Of a DNA stretch of 13,600 bases, positions 1-8,204 are shown piece by piece. The DNA lies in assembly GCA_018883485.1 (NCBI GenBank), contig VEQB01000024.1, positions 1 through 13,600 on the forward strand, in the 5' to 3' direction. The notes beneath the pieces are model-generated. The model was not told the origin of the DNA. It did no database searches and was given only the letters and a program-made list of their open reading frames with translations. The DNA is from Bacteroidota bacterium (GTDB taxonomy: Bacteria > Bacteroidota > Bacteroidia > UKL13-3). Positions within the stretch are counted from its first letter, which is position 1. Every line of letters begins with the position of its first letter. A program made the position numbers and the translations under genes.

Positions 1-924
1 GCATTGGGCACTGTCTCTGGCAAAGAGGGTTCTATTGCCAGATGGAATATTAATTATATTATTATTTGACCCAGCCGTATTGCCAGATAACCAATATTGA
101 TAAGGGCTTACACCTCCTTGAGCCGAAATGGTTGCAGAGCCACTTTGCAGGTTGCACAGCGGTTGTGTAACAATTGTACTTGCTGTAAATTTAGTACTAG
201 GTTCAACAATGTTTACACTATGTTGCTTAATACAACCTTTATTGTCTTTAACCTCAATATTGTAAAGCCCAGCCTTAAGGTTACCATAGTTAAAAACTGA
301 GGCAAAATTTCCTTGTCCGAGTTTAGTTTGATAAGGCGAAGTTCCACCACTCGCTTGCACCATAATGGTTGCGTTTGAATCGCCTTTGCATTTGAGCAAT
401 TGGGAAACAGATGCACTAGAAACAAGCACTGTTGGTTGGGTAATGTTTAGCGTTTGGTTGGTTCTGCAGCCAACCGAATCTCGTACATGAAATTTTATAG
501 TTCCAGCTTTGAGGTTATTGAAGGTGCTACTATTTTGCCAGCTAAGGCTGTCTTTGCTGTACCATCTAAACGTGGCAGAATCACCGCCAGTTATATTCAG
601 CGTAACCATGCCAGAGGTATCGCCGTTGCAGCCTACATTGTTAATAGAGGCAGCTCCAAGAACAAAGGGATTTGACGAACGTTTAATCTCCACCCACATA
701 CTGTCTATATTGCCCAAAGCATCTTTTACCTTAAGAGAATATAAGCCAATAGGTAAGTTAGAAATTGTATCAACAGGCAACCAAGGCCTAAGATTTGGGA
801 AGTAGTTATGACCATCTCCTAAGGATATTGTTGCCAATAGTGGAACATTTGAACCAATCCGTTTAAAAACAATAGTGCCATTTGAATCTCCAGGGCATTT
901 GGCATTTGTTTTATTAACTAATTC
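1..924 (-). repeat. Four SprB-like protein repeats (fourth cut by window edge)
   Basis: The repeats cover about residues 553-637, 641-716, 717-795 and 796-860 of the surface protein (bases 924-670, 660-433, 432-196 and 195-1). Shared positions are a C(x)GD(S/T)(N/S)G-type turn near the start (CPGDSNG, CNGDTSG, CKGDSNA), a GG(xS)PYQ turn in repeats 3 and 4, NLKAG(x) in repeats 2 and 3, and a closing (V/R)(K/R)D(x)xGC strand. Repeat 1 lacks the last Cys and repeat 4 has CNLQSG in place of the CxGD turn. The repeats are diverged in DNA sequence, so this is an old tandem array rather than a recent expansion. Confidence 0.8.
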
Positions 925-2580
925 TACTTTTAAATCTCCGGCAAAAATAGAATCTATAAGGGTATATCTTCCGCAATTTGGCTTATAAACACTAACCCTT
1001 AAGCCAAACCATCCACCTTGATTTAGAACAAGATTGTTTAATGTGTCTGAACCTGCGCCCACTAAATTAAAGGTATTTGAAGTTGGAGTAGTTTCTATAT
1101 ACCATTGGGTGCTATCGCGGTAAAATGGAAATTGCGAATGAACTAGAAATGTCATTAACGGTACTCCAAAAACCTTCGTCTCTTTATATATCCCTAAAAT
1201 TGAAGAATTACTTTTATTAATAACTAAGGTGCGTGTGGTAGAAGTATTAAGGGGGCAAGATCTGCTTTTTGCTTTAACATGTAAAAAATAAGGTTTCGCC
1301 TGAAAATTTGTATTATTATTAAGTCCGTTTAGGCAAACCCGCAAAGTATCATGTTTAGGGCCGTTTATTTGCCTAGTGCTTACATTGTATGGGCGGGTTA
1401 CCGTTGTTGTTGCATTAGATGATCCAGCTGTAATTATAAGGTCTGTGGTATCGTTACCTGTCACATTACTGGCGTTTGCAATCACATCAAAACATATACC
1501 ATCACTACCACAAGTTGTGATATTTAGGTTAGTGATTACAGTTCCATCCTGATAAATCTTTATTGAAGGACCACTTCCGCCAGAAGAGCCAGTTAAAGAA
1601 TAGAATTGAATATCACGTTTAGAAATACTTAGGAGGGTGGTAACATTATTGATTTTTCTCCACTCAAGTACTTCTATAACTAAATTTGAAACAAAACTTC
1701 CTTGTGTTCTAAATCTAACTAAACCAGTAATTGGGTCAATACTTATACCTAAAGGAGGCAATAGGGGCGGCGATTGACCTGGAGCGCCTAAATAAGGAAA
1801 AGGTACCGTGGCAGAATAAGGTACCGAATAGGGGGCATTGGTTCCCCTTGCAGTTTGCGTAGCGCCAAAACGAAAACTGAGCGAATCACCGTCAGGATCA
1901 TAGGCAGCTATATTGTATGAAAAATCTACACCGGAAACGGCAATTGGCTCGGCTTCATTTTGAAAAATTGGGCTTTCATTTGGCGTTGGGGTGCATATGT
2001 TTAATTGAATATCGCCATAGAAGGTTATTCCTCCGGGGTTTTGCAAAGTAGTAACTGCGTTGTTTCTGCAACAGATTGGCGTTATACCAATAGAAACCCA
2101 ACAGCAAGAAGCAGGCAGGCCGGTGAGGTCAACATTTCCTCTAAATGTATACACCTCCATTCCTGGGGAAAAAGTTCCTGGTGTTCTGGTATTGCAATTT
2201 CTGCAAATACTCACATTGAGATTGCACAATTGAACCGCATCAAAAACAGTAGAACCCGTTGCAATGGGAATACTATAAGTGCCAAAGCTTGTTCCTGAAC
2301 AGGCTTGAGTAGGTAAATTATGGGCTACACCAGCAGGGTGTGTAATGCCTGCAACTGTTAAGCTTTGAGAACAGGGCACCGGGGAGTTTCCAGAACCACA
2401 ATTGCCACACAATTGCACACCAGCGCAATCTCTATATAACTTTAGGGTTACCTCATAAACGCGTGTCGCCACATTTCTACTCCGCATTTCTACGCCCACC
2501 ACATGGGAAGCAAATAGTGTATGAACATTTATAAGAATACAAAGAGTAGAAAGAAAGATAGATAGTTTAAGGTGTTTCAT
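1..2580 (-). CDS. Large secreted SprB-repeat surface protein (adhesin-like), N-terminal 860 residues, runs off left edge
   Basis: Read from the ATG at 2580, the minus strand stays open for 860 codons to base 1, so the gene is truncated by the window edge. Residues 1-25 form a signal peptide (basic start, hydrophobic core, cleavage near FA-SHVVG). A Cys-rich N-terminal domain follows, with the YEVTLKLYRDC motif (residues 42-52) and further Cys at 58, 61, 70, 94, 159/160 and 170/171. Next come DPDGDSLSF (228-236), an EWR motif (306-308) and RDIQF (322-326). This order is familiar from the N-termini of large Bacteroidetes proteins annotated as gliding-motility-associated or PKD-domain proteins. 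From about residue 553 four SprB-like repeats begin. SprB is the mobile gliding adhesin of Flavobacterium; relatives leave by Sec then the type IX system. A C-terminal type B sorting domain is expected beyond the window, which is inference. It is divergent from the amylase gene. Most likely a surface adhesin; ligand unknown. Confidence 0.9.
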   Translation of the reverse strand, partial: MKHLKLSIFLSTLCILINVHTLFASHVVGVEMRSRNVATRVYEVTLKLYRDCAGVQLCGNCGSGNSPVPCSQSLTVAGITHPAGVAHNLPTQACSGTSFGTYSIPIATGSTVFDAVQLCNLNVSICRNCNTRTPGTFSPGMEVYTFRGNVDLTGLPASCCWVSIGITPICCRNNAVTTLQNPGGITFYGDIQLNICTPTPNESPIFQNEAEPIAVSGVDFSYNIAAYDPDGDSLSFRFGATQTARGTNAPYSVPYSATVPFPYLGAPGQSPPLLPPLGISIDPITGLVRFRTQGSFVSNLVIEVLEWRKINNVTTLLSISKRDIQFYSLTGSSGGSGPSIKIYQDGTVITNLNITTCGSDGICFDVIANASNVTGNDTTDLIITAGSSNATTTVTRPYNVSTRQINGPKHDTLRVCLNGLNNNTNFQAKPYFLHVKAKSRSCPLNTSTTRTLVINKSNSSILGIYKETKVFGVPLMTFLVHSQFPFYRDSTQWYIETTPTSNTFNLVGAGSDTLNNLVLNQGGWFGLRVSVYKPNCGRYTLIDSIFAGDLKVELVNKTNAKCPGDSNGTIVFKRIGSNVPLLATISLGDGHNYFPNLRPWLPVDTISNLPIGLYSLKVKDALGNIDSMWVEIKRSSNPFVLGAASINNVGCNGDTSGMVTLNITGGDSATFRWYSKDSLSWQNSSTFNNLKAGTIKFHVRDSVGCRTNQTLNITQPTVLVSSASVSQLLKCKGDSNATIMVQASGGTSPYQTKLGQGNFASVFNYGNLKAGLYNIEVKDNKGCIKQHSVNIVEPSTKFTASTIVTQPLCNLQSGSATISAQGGVSPYQYWLSGNTAGSNNNIINIPSGNRTLFARDSAQC

Positions 2581-2598
2581 AGGTATGGATAGTTAAAT

Positions 2599-2629
2599 CA
2601 AATTTATACAATAATTTAACAGAACCAAA
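2599..2629 (-). promoter_or_regulatory. Bacteroidetes-type promoter of the SprB-repeat gene
   Basis: On the minus strand TTTG (2629-2626) is followed after exactly 19 bases by TAAATTTG (2606-2599), an exact match to the Bacteroidetes -33/-7 consensus TTTG...TAnnTTTG. Transcription would start around 2593-2595, leaving a leader of about 13-15 bases before the ATG at 2580. The start site is inferred from the consensus geometry. Confidence 0.7.
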
Positions 2630-2639
2630 CAAAGGCAGC

Positions 2640-2670
2640 TTTGAACCATATTAATATATTGTTAATTTTG
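2640..2670 (+). promoter_or_regulatory. Bacteroidetes-type promoter of the alpha-amylase gene
   Basis: TTTG at 2640-2643, a 19-base spacer, and TAATTTTG at 2663-2670 match the -33/-7 consensus exactly. The -7 element ends only 4 bases before the ATG at 2675, so the predicted transcript start falls on or next to the start codon. Its -33 element lies 10 bases from that of the divergent promoter on the other strand. Confidence 0.65.
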
Positions 2671-2674
2671 AAAC

Positions 2675-5485
2675 ATGTTTAAATTTAAAAATAGCAGCAT
2701 AATAAAAAGTGTATCATTTGCTTTAGCACTTATTGTAACAAGTTTCTTGTATGCACAACAACTCGTAAGTATTAGTCCAGCCTTTGCCAGCGCAGCAGAT
2801 AACAATGTAGTAATTACCTACGATGCTTCTTTAGGTAATGCAGGTCTGTTAGGCGAGGCAAGTATTTATGCGCATACAGGAGTTATTACCTCTTCGAGCA
2901 CATCTGGCTCTGATTGGAAATATGTGATTGCAGGATGGGGTGTTAATTTACCCAAGGCGCTGCTAACACGCATTGGCACTAGCAATAAATACACTTTAAA
3001 CATAGGTAATATTAGAACTTATTATGGCGTACCTGCCAATGAAACTATCCTAAAAATTGCTTTGGTTTTTAGAAATAGCAATGGCTCTAAAACGGGCAAA
3101 ACAAGCTCTAATGGAGATATTTTTGTGGATGTAAGTCAAGGCGGCTACCAACTAAAAATTAATGAACCTAACAAAGCATCCTTTTTTGTTAATAGCGATT
3201 CTGTTAACTTACAGGCTTCAGCTTCAAACCCTAGCATACTTAGGTTTTTTGCTAATGGTATAAAGTTGTTAGAAGATAGTAACAGTACCCAACTTTCTAG
3301 GCGTTTTGCTTTATCGGAGTTAGGTTCGAACCGAATTGATTTAGTGCTAGAAGGTATTTATAACGGAACAAGCTATTACGATAGCAGCTATGTTATTGAA
3401 AAACCCAACACACCAGTTTTGCCCATACCCAATGGCATGGTTGAAGGAATTAACTATATAAATGATACTACAGTAACGCTGGTTTTATTTGCGCCATTAA
3501 AGGATTTTGTATATGTGTTAGGTGATTTTAACAATTGGGAATTTAGAACAGAAATGTTAATGAATAGAACCATTGACCAATCGCGCTATTGGCTTACCAT
3601 TACTGGGTTAGAAAAAGGAAAAGAATATGCATTTCAATATATAATTAATGGCCAAATGCGTGTGGCAGATGTGTATGCCGATAAGTTTTTAGACCCATGG
3701 AACGACCAATGGATTAGTAAAGAAATTTATCCTGATTTGATACCTTATCCTGTAGGTAAAACTACTGAAGTGGTTTCGGTGTTAAAAATTGGTGAGGCAC
3801 CATTTGATTGGAAAAACAGCTCCTATACTAGGCCAGACAAATACAAGCTAATAGTGTACGAAATGTTGTTAAGAGATTTTATTGGTAAGCATGATTTTAA
3901 AACCTTAACCGATACGCTAAGCTATTTTAAAAGGCTTGGCATAAACTGTATTCAATTAATGCCCATAATGGAGTTTGAGGGAAATGAAAGCTGGGGTTAT
4001 AATCCCATGTTTTATTTTGCTGTAGATAAATATTATGGTTCCAAAAACGAGTTTAAAGCGTTTGTAGATGCCTGCCATGGCATGGGTATCGCGGTTGTAT
4101 TAGATATTGCCTTAAACCACTCGTTTGGGCAAAACCCACAAGTAAGAATGTATTTTAATCCTGCGGCAGGGCAATATGGGCAACCTACTGCAGACAATCC
4201 TTGGTTTAACCAAGTAGATAAACACCCATACGGGGTTGGTTATGATTATAACCACGAGGCAACAGTGGTTCAAAACTTTACCGATAGGGTAATTAAATAT
4301 TGGATTACCGAATACAAAATAGATGGCTATCGCTTTGATTTATCTAAAGGCTTTACCCAAAAGAATACGGGTTCTGATGTTAGCGCCTGGAATGCGTATG
4401 ATCAAAGTCGTGTTAACATTTGGAGCCGCATACGCAACGAGATTATAAAATATGCGCCTGATGCCTATTTAATTTTAGAGCATTTAGGGGATAACTCAGA
4501 AGAAAAGGTTTTGGCAGATATGGGCTTTATGATGTGGGGTAAAATGACCGAGAATTTTGCCGAGGCAACCATGGGTTTCAACAATTCCAAAGCCAATTTA
4601 AGTTGGGGCAATTACAAAAGTAGAAATTTTACTGAACCAAATTTAGTAACGTATGCAGAGAGTCATGATGAAGAAAGAATTATGTTTTCTACTTTAACTT
4701 TTGGAAATGGCAATGCAAATTATAGCACCAAACAACTAGACCAAGCTTTACCAAGAGTAGCGGCTTACCATGCGCTATTATTACCGTTACGCGGCCCCAA
4801 AATGATATGGCAAGGAGGAGAATTGGGGTATGAAGTTTCTATAAACACCAACGGAAGATTAGGCAATAAACCTTTTAGGTGGAATTATTTAAGTGACGCC
4901 AAGCGAATGAAAATTTACCATGAAATTGGAGCCATGGCAGAACTTAAACAGCATGTTGCTTTGAGTTCAAATAATTATGTGTATGATGCTGCTGGAGTAG
5001 TTAAATATTTGCGTATTACTCATGACTCTATGAACGTAATTATAGTGGGCAATTTTGATATACTGCCACAAACAGTAACACCAAGTTTTCAAAGAACAGG
5101 TACTTGGTATAATTATATAAGCGGTGATTCTGTTTTGGTAATAAATCCTTTGCAAACAGAGGTGTTAAATCCCGGAGAATACAGAATTTACACTTCAAAG
5201 CCATTCAAGTCTAATTTACCTGCTGGCCTTGCTTCGGAAATTAATAAGAGTCAAATAGCCTGTTATCCAAATCCCTTTCAACAAAAATTTTCCATTAGCA
5301 GCAATGCAACTAATTTAATTCAAATTGAAGTGTACGATTTGATGGGTAAATTAGTTTGGGCTCAAACCGAGAAAAACAAACAACTTATGGAAGTAGATCT
5401 TAGTGGGGTTAAAGGCGGATTATATTTTATAAAAGTAAGCACAGAAATGGGCTCGCAACTTTTTAAAGTAATTAAGGAAGATTAA
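2675..5485 (+). CDS. Secreted GH13 alpha-amylase-family enzyme with CBM48-like domain and T9SS type A sorting domain
   Basis: A 936-residue enzyme expected to hydrolyse alpha-glucans such as starch or glycogen outside the cell. Residues 1-27 are a signal peptide ending near YAQQ. Two beta-rich modules follow (about 30-160 and 165-245; precise families not recognised), then a CBM48/E-set domain (about 263-345, with VYVLGDFNNWE). The GH13 barrel starts near 390 (YKLIVYEMLLRDF). All four GH13 regions are present: DIALNH (477-482), GYRFDLSKG with nucleophile Asp555 and Arg553, ILEH with acid/base Glu602, and SHDEE with Asp665. A C-terminal beta domain precedes a type IX type A sorting domain (862-936: YPNPF, then a VYDLMGKLV strand and a final LFKVIKED strand). 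The start is set by the signal peptide; no other Met lies nearby. No sus-type genes adjoin it. Exact specificity (amylase, neopullulanase, branching) cannot be decided from sequence alone; hydrolase is favoured because it is secreted. Confidence 0.95.
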   Translation: MFKFKNSSIIKSVSFALALIVTSFLYAQQLVSISPAFASAADNNVVITYDASLGNAGLLGEASIYAHTGVITSSSTSGSDWKYVIAGWGVNLPKALLTRIGTSNKYTLNIGNIRTYYGVPANETILKIALVFRNSNGSKTGKTSSNGDIFVDVSQGGYQLKINEPNKASFFVNSDSVNLQASASNPSILRFFANGIKLLEDSNSTQLSRRFALSELGSNRIDLVLEGIYNGTSYYDSSYVIEKPNTPVLPIPNGMVEGINYINDTTVTLVLFAPLKDFVYVLGDFNNWEFRTEMLMNRTIDQSRYWLTITGLEKGKEYAFQYIINGQMRVADVYADKFLDPWNDQWISKEIYPDLIPYPVGKTTEVVSVLKIGEAPFDWKNSSYTRPDKYKLIVYEMLLRDFIGKHDFKTLTDTLSYFKRLGINCIQLMPIMEFEGNESWGYNPMFYFAVDKYYGSKNEFKAFVDACHGMGIAVVLDIALNHSFGQNPQVRMYFNPAAGQYGQPTADNPWFNQVDKHPYGVGYDYNHEATVVQNFTDRVIKYWITEYKIDGYRFDLSKGFTQKNTGSDVSAWNAYDQSRVNIWSRIRNEIIKYAPDAYLILEHLGDNSEEKVLADMGFMMWGKMTENFAEATMGFNNSKANLSWGNYKSRNFTEPNLVTYAESHDEERIMFSTLTFGNGNANYSTKQLDQALPRVAAYHALLLPLRGPKMIWQGGELGYEVSINTNGRLGNKPFRWNYLSDAKRMKIYHEIGAMAELKQHVALSSNNYVYDAAGVVKYLRITHDSMNVIIVGNFDILPQTVTPSFQRTGTWYNYISGDSVLVINPLQTEVLNPGEYRIYTSKPFKSNLPAGLASEINKSQIACYPNPFQQKFSISSNATNLIQIEVYDLMGKLVWAQTEKNKQLMEVDLSGVKGGLYFIKVSTEMGSQLFKVIKED

Positions 5486-7962
5486 ATAGCAGACTTCCCT
5501 TTTCTCACGGGCTCTGCTTTCCAAGGGTCTTCGGGCCATGCGTGTTTAGGGTAGCGTCTTTGTAATTCCTTTTTCACTTCATGGTAAGTATTGTTCCAAA
5601 AGCTACGTAGGTCGGAGGTAACTTGAACAGGCTTATATCCTGGAGAAAGCAGGTGCATTACTACCGAGATTTGTTGTTTGTTTACTTTTGGGGTATCGCT
5701 TAATCCAAACACTTCTTGCAAGCGCACTGCCAACACTGGTGCCTCTCCGTTTGCTTGGTAATGCAAGCGTATGGCCGACCCAGTTGGAACCATAATTTTC
5801 TCTGGACAATCTTTGTTAAGTTGTTGCTGTTGTTCCCAGTTTAAACTGCAAATAAGTGCCTCTTTTATACTTATCTTTTTTAAGTCTTCATTCTTTTTGC
5901 AATTATTTATCGAAGGGCTAAGCCAAACTTCTGCTTGCTTTAATAATGTTGCTAAATCCCATAATGGCCAGCCTTCTTCCTTATTCCAAATCGCAAAGCA
6001 ACGCATGCGATGTAAGGCTTGCTCAAATTCTTCGTCAATGTTTAATAAGCTTAATCCTTCTTTCTTAATAGCCTCTAAGATGGCTTTTTGAACCAAAGAT
6101 TCATCTGGTTTGGCAAGTGGTTTAGATTGCAACACAATGCTTCCAATACGCAATTCTTGGGAGGCTTGTAGTCCTCCTTTTCTGCTATCCCAAACAATAT
6201 TTTGCTTTTGTTTTACAAGAGGCAATAAATCTTTGGGATTTAAAGGTGCTGCCAAGAATATTTTACCTAATCCATCACGCGCATCCATGTGTGCCACTGC
6301 TAGCCAAGGTTCATGAGCAAGGTTGTCTTTATGGCCGGCAGTGGCAATTTTTCCATTGGCCAATTGAAACTGGGCATTGTTGCCAATTCTTGCACAAGCA
6401 ATGCGTTCTGGATAAGCATAAGCTATGAGTAAGCCCGTTTCATAAGGATCTACTGTTTCATTATTTTCTTCCACATTAAGAAGGCTGCGGTAATAGGTCG
6501 CCAGCTTACCAATCCTTCCCAAACTTGCTCCATTACCTTTGTTGAACCTAAAGCGTCGCAGCGCCTCTATTCTTAGGTTAAGGTCAATACCTGCATCTTT
6601 TCCAAGCGGGTCCCTTTCGTCTAGCAATGCAGCAATATCGCAAGCCAATTGTTGGGTATGTTTTTCTTTTGCCAACAGCAGCATATGAGCCAACCTTGGA
6701 TGGCAAGCCATGCTTTGTAATTGTTTGCCGTGTGGTGTAATCTTACCCTCTTCTAAAGCACCTAATTGTTCTAAAGTTTCATAAGCCATGGCCAAAGCAC
6801 CTTCTGGTGGAGGGTTTAGCCAAGCTAATTGGCTTATATCATTTACGCCCCAGTTTAATAAGTCTAACACCGTTGTGGTAAGGTCGGCTTCCAAAATTTC
6901 TGGCACTCTATGGGCTTGTAATCTTTCATGTGTGGCGTGTGTCCACATGCGGTAACAAACGCCTGGCGCTAATCTTCCAGCTCTTCCAGCGCGTTGGTCT
7001 GCAGAATCTTTAGAGAGCATAGTTGTTTCTAGTCTACTCAATCCGCTTTTTGGGTCAAAACGAGAGATACGACTAAAGCCTGCATCTACCACTATTCTTA
7101 TGCCTTCAATGGTTAAGCTGGTTTCTGCAATAGAAGTGGCCAATACAATTTTTCTTTTACCATGTTTATTGGGCCAAATGGCCGCCATTTGTTCGCTGGC
7201 AGAAAGTTGGCCGTACAAAGGATGGATGCGAAATTCTGGCAAAAAGGTTTTTAATAACGCTTCACATTTTCTAATTTCTCCCTCTCCAGGTAAGAAGGCC
7301 AACACATCTCCGCTTTCATTTTTTACGGCTTGAACCACAACGCGTGCAAGAGTTTCGGGTAAAAGCATCAAATCATTTTCACCCGTATAATGAAGGGTAA
7401 CTGGAAATAATTTGCCATCACTTTTTATGGCAGGAGCTTGCAATAGTTTTTGCAACTGAGGCATATCTAGTGTTGCGCTCATAACAATAATGCGCAAATC
7501 GGGCCGTAACAATTGTTGTGCTTCTCTGCAAAGGGCAAGAGCTACATCTGCATGAATACTTCGTTCATGAAATTCATCAAAAATAACTAGTCCAACATCT
7601 TCTAGCAAGGGATTGCTTTGCAGCATTCGCGTTAGAATACCTTCAGTAATAACTTCGAGTTTGGTTTCTTTGCTTACTACATTTTCTAACCTAACTCTGT
7701 AGCCTACGGTTTTACCAATTGGGGTGGCATAAAGGTCGCTCATACGGTAGGCTATGGTTTTTGCAGCCAATCGCCTTGGTTCAAGCATTAATATTTTCTT
7801 GCCAAGTAGCCAATTTTCTTCTAATAGTGCGAGTGGAAGCAGCGTACTTTTACCAGCACCTGGGGGAGCATTTACAATGAGCGTGTTTTGGTTTTGCAGC
7901 GTTTCTTTTACTTCGTTTAGAATTTCTGTAACGGGCAGGTTTATAGAAAAGGGATTAAACAT
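5482..7962 (-). CDS. hrpB: ATP-dependent DEAH-box helicase HrpB
   Basis: An 826-residue cytoplasmic superfamily 2 RNA helicase, close to the usual HrpB length; its cellular role in bacteria is poorly defined. Visible motifs: Walker A APPGAGKST (32-40), DEFH box (129-132), SAT (162-164), motif V ATSIAETS (275-282) and motif VI QRAGRAGR (323-330). A helicase-associated region follows, then the HrpB-specific C-terminus (about 768-826) with LLSPGYKPVQVTSDL, a WNNTYHEVKKEL stretch and RYPKHAWPEDP. The start at ATG 7962 is preferred over an in-frame TTG at 8022, because the protein then begins FNPFSINLPVTEIL, matching where known HrpB proteins begin, and a purine-rich TAAAGAAA stretch precedes it. 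The stop shares TTAA with the convergent amylase gene. The promoter is called at 8069-8101. The gene is single, with no operon partner. Identification is firm; its role here is inferred only from the family. Confidence 0.95.
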   Translation of the reverse strand: MFNPFSINLPVTEILNEVKETLQNQNTLIVNAPPGAGKSTLLPLALLEENWLLGKKILMLEPRRLAAKTIAYRMSDLYATPIGKTVGYRVRLENVVSKETKLEVITEGILTRMLQSNPLLEDVGLVIFDEFHERSIHADVALALCREAQQLLRPDLRIIVMSATLDMPQLQKLLQAPAIKSDGKLFPVTLHYTGENDLMLLPETLARVVVQAVKNESGDVLAFLPGEGEIRKCEALLKTFLPEFRIHPLYGQLSASEQMAAIWPNKHGKRKIVLATSIAETSLTIEGIRIVVDAGFSRISRFDPKSGLSRLETTMLSKDSADQRAGRAGRLAPGVCYRMWTHATHERLQAHRVPEILEADLTTTVLDLLNWGVNDISQLAWLNPPPEGALAMAYETLEQLGALEEGKITPHGKQLQSMACHPRLAHMLLLAKEKHTQQLACDIAALLDERDPLGKDAGIDLNLRIEALRRFRFNKGNGASLGRIGKLATYYRSLLNVEENNETVDPYETGLLIAYAYPERIACARIGNNAQFQLANGKIATAGHKDNLAHEPWLAVAHMDARDGLGKIFLAAPLNPKDLLPLVKQKQNIVWDSRKGGLQASQELRIGSIVLQSKPLAKPDESLVQKAILEAIKKEGLSLLNIDEEFEQALHRMRCFAIWNKEEGWPLWDLATLLKQAEVWLSPSINNCKKNEDLKKISIKEALICSLNWEQQQQLNKDCPEKIMVPTGSAIRLHYQANGEAPVLAVRLQEVFGLSDTPKVNKQQISVVMHLLSPGYKPVQVTSDLRSFWNNTYHEVKKELQRRYPKHAWPEDPWKAEPVRKGKSAI
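5489..5517 (+). terminator. Imperfect stem-loop just after the amylase stop, possible terminator
   Basis: GCAGA (5489-5493) can pair with TCTGC (5513-5517), and inside it CCC (5497-5499) with GGG (5509-5511), separated by a small internal loop and closing a 9-base loop. It starts 4 bases after the amylase TAA, and only three T follow, so it is a weak candidate. It lies inside the 3' coding end of hrpB, because the two genes leave no free space between them. Confidence 0.3.
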
Positions 7963-8068
7963 TTTCTTTAGTAGCAGCAACTGTTGTAATAGAAGGGTAG
8001 CATTGAAAGCTTTTCCAGACAATATCTATTTTCATTTTATTATTCATGGTTCAGGCCTAATGAGGGGT

Positions 8069-8101
8069 CAAAATTAAATGAAAATACCCATAGTAGCCAA
8101 A
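8069..8101 (-). promoter_or_regulatory. Bacteroidetes-type promoter of hrpB
   Basis: On the minus strand TTTG (8101-8098) and TAATTTTG (8076-8069) are separated by 21 bases, at the long end of the usual spacing. The predicted start near 8063 gives a leader of about 100 bases before the ATG at 7962. No stable structure or known riboswitch was recognised in that leader. Confidence 0.55.
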
Positions 8102-8148
8102 GTTAAATCAGTATAGACCTCCTTTTAGAAACAATTAGCGGCAAGTGG

Positions 8149-8179
8149 TTTAGCAAAATTTATTAGTCTTTTAATTTTT
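8149..8179 (+). promoter_or_regulatory. Weak promoter candidate for the EF-hand membrane protein gene
   Basis: TTTA (8149-8152), a 19-base spacer and TAATTTTT (8172-8179) resemble the Bacteroidetes promoter with one mismatch in each element (final G missing in both). It would give a leader of about 20 bases before the ATG at 8205. Position and spacing fit, but AT-rich sequence makes chance matches likely. Confidence 0.25.
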
Positions 8180-8204
8180 TAAAAAAGATTGCTAATATGC
8201 AAGT

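Noticed and set aside
97..2298. Short plus-strand reading frames in the left 2.3 kb
   Set aside because: The minus strand is open for all 860 codons with a signal peptide, conserved motifs and repeats, so the plus-strand frames are its shadows.
4201..4213. Palindrome TTGGTT-T-AACCAA as an operator
   Set aside because: It lies deep inside the amylase catalytic domain and simply encodes Trp-Phe-Asn-Gln; no second copy or promoter is near.
7963..8022. Longer HrpB beginning at a TTG at 8022 (20 extra residues)
   Set aside because: The extra stretch (ending QQLLLLKK) is not part of the usual HrpB N-terminus, and a good ATG at 7962 gives the expected beginning with a purine-rich sequence before it.
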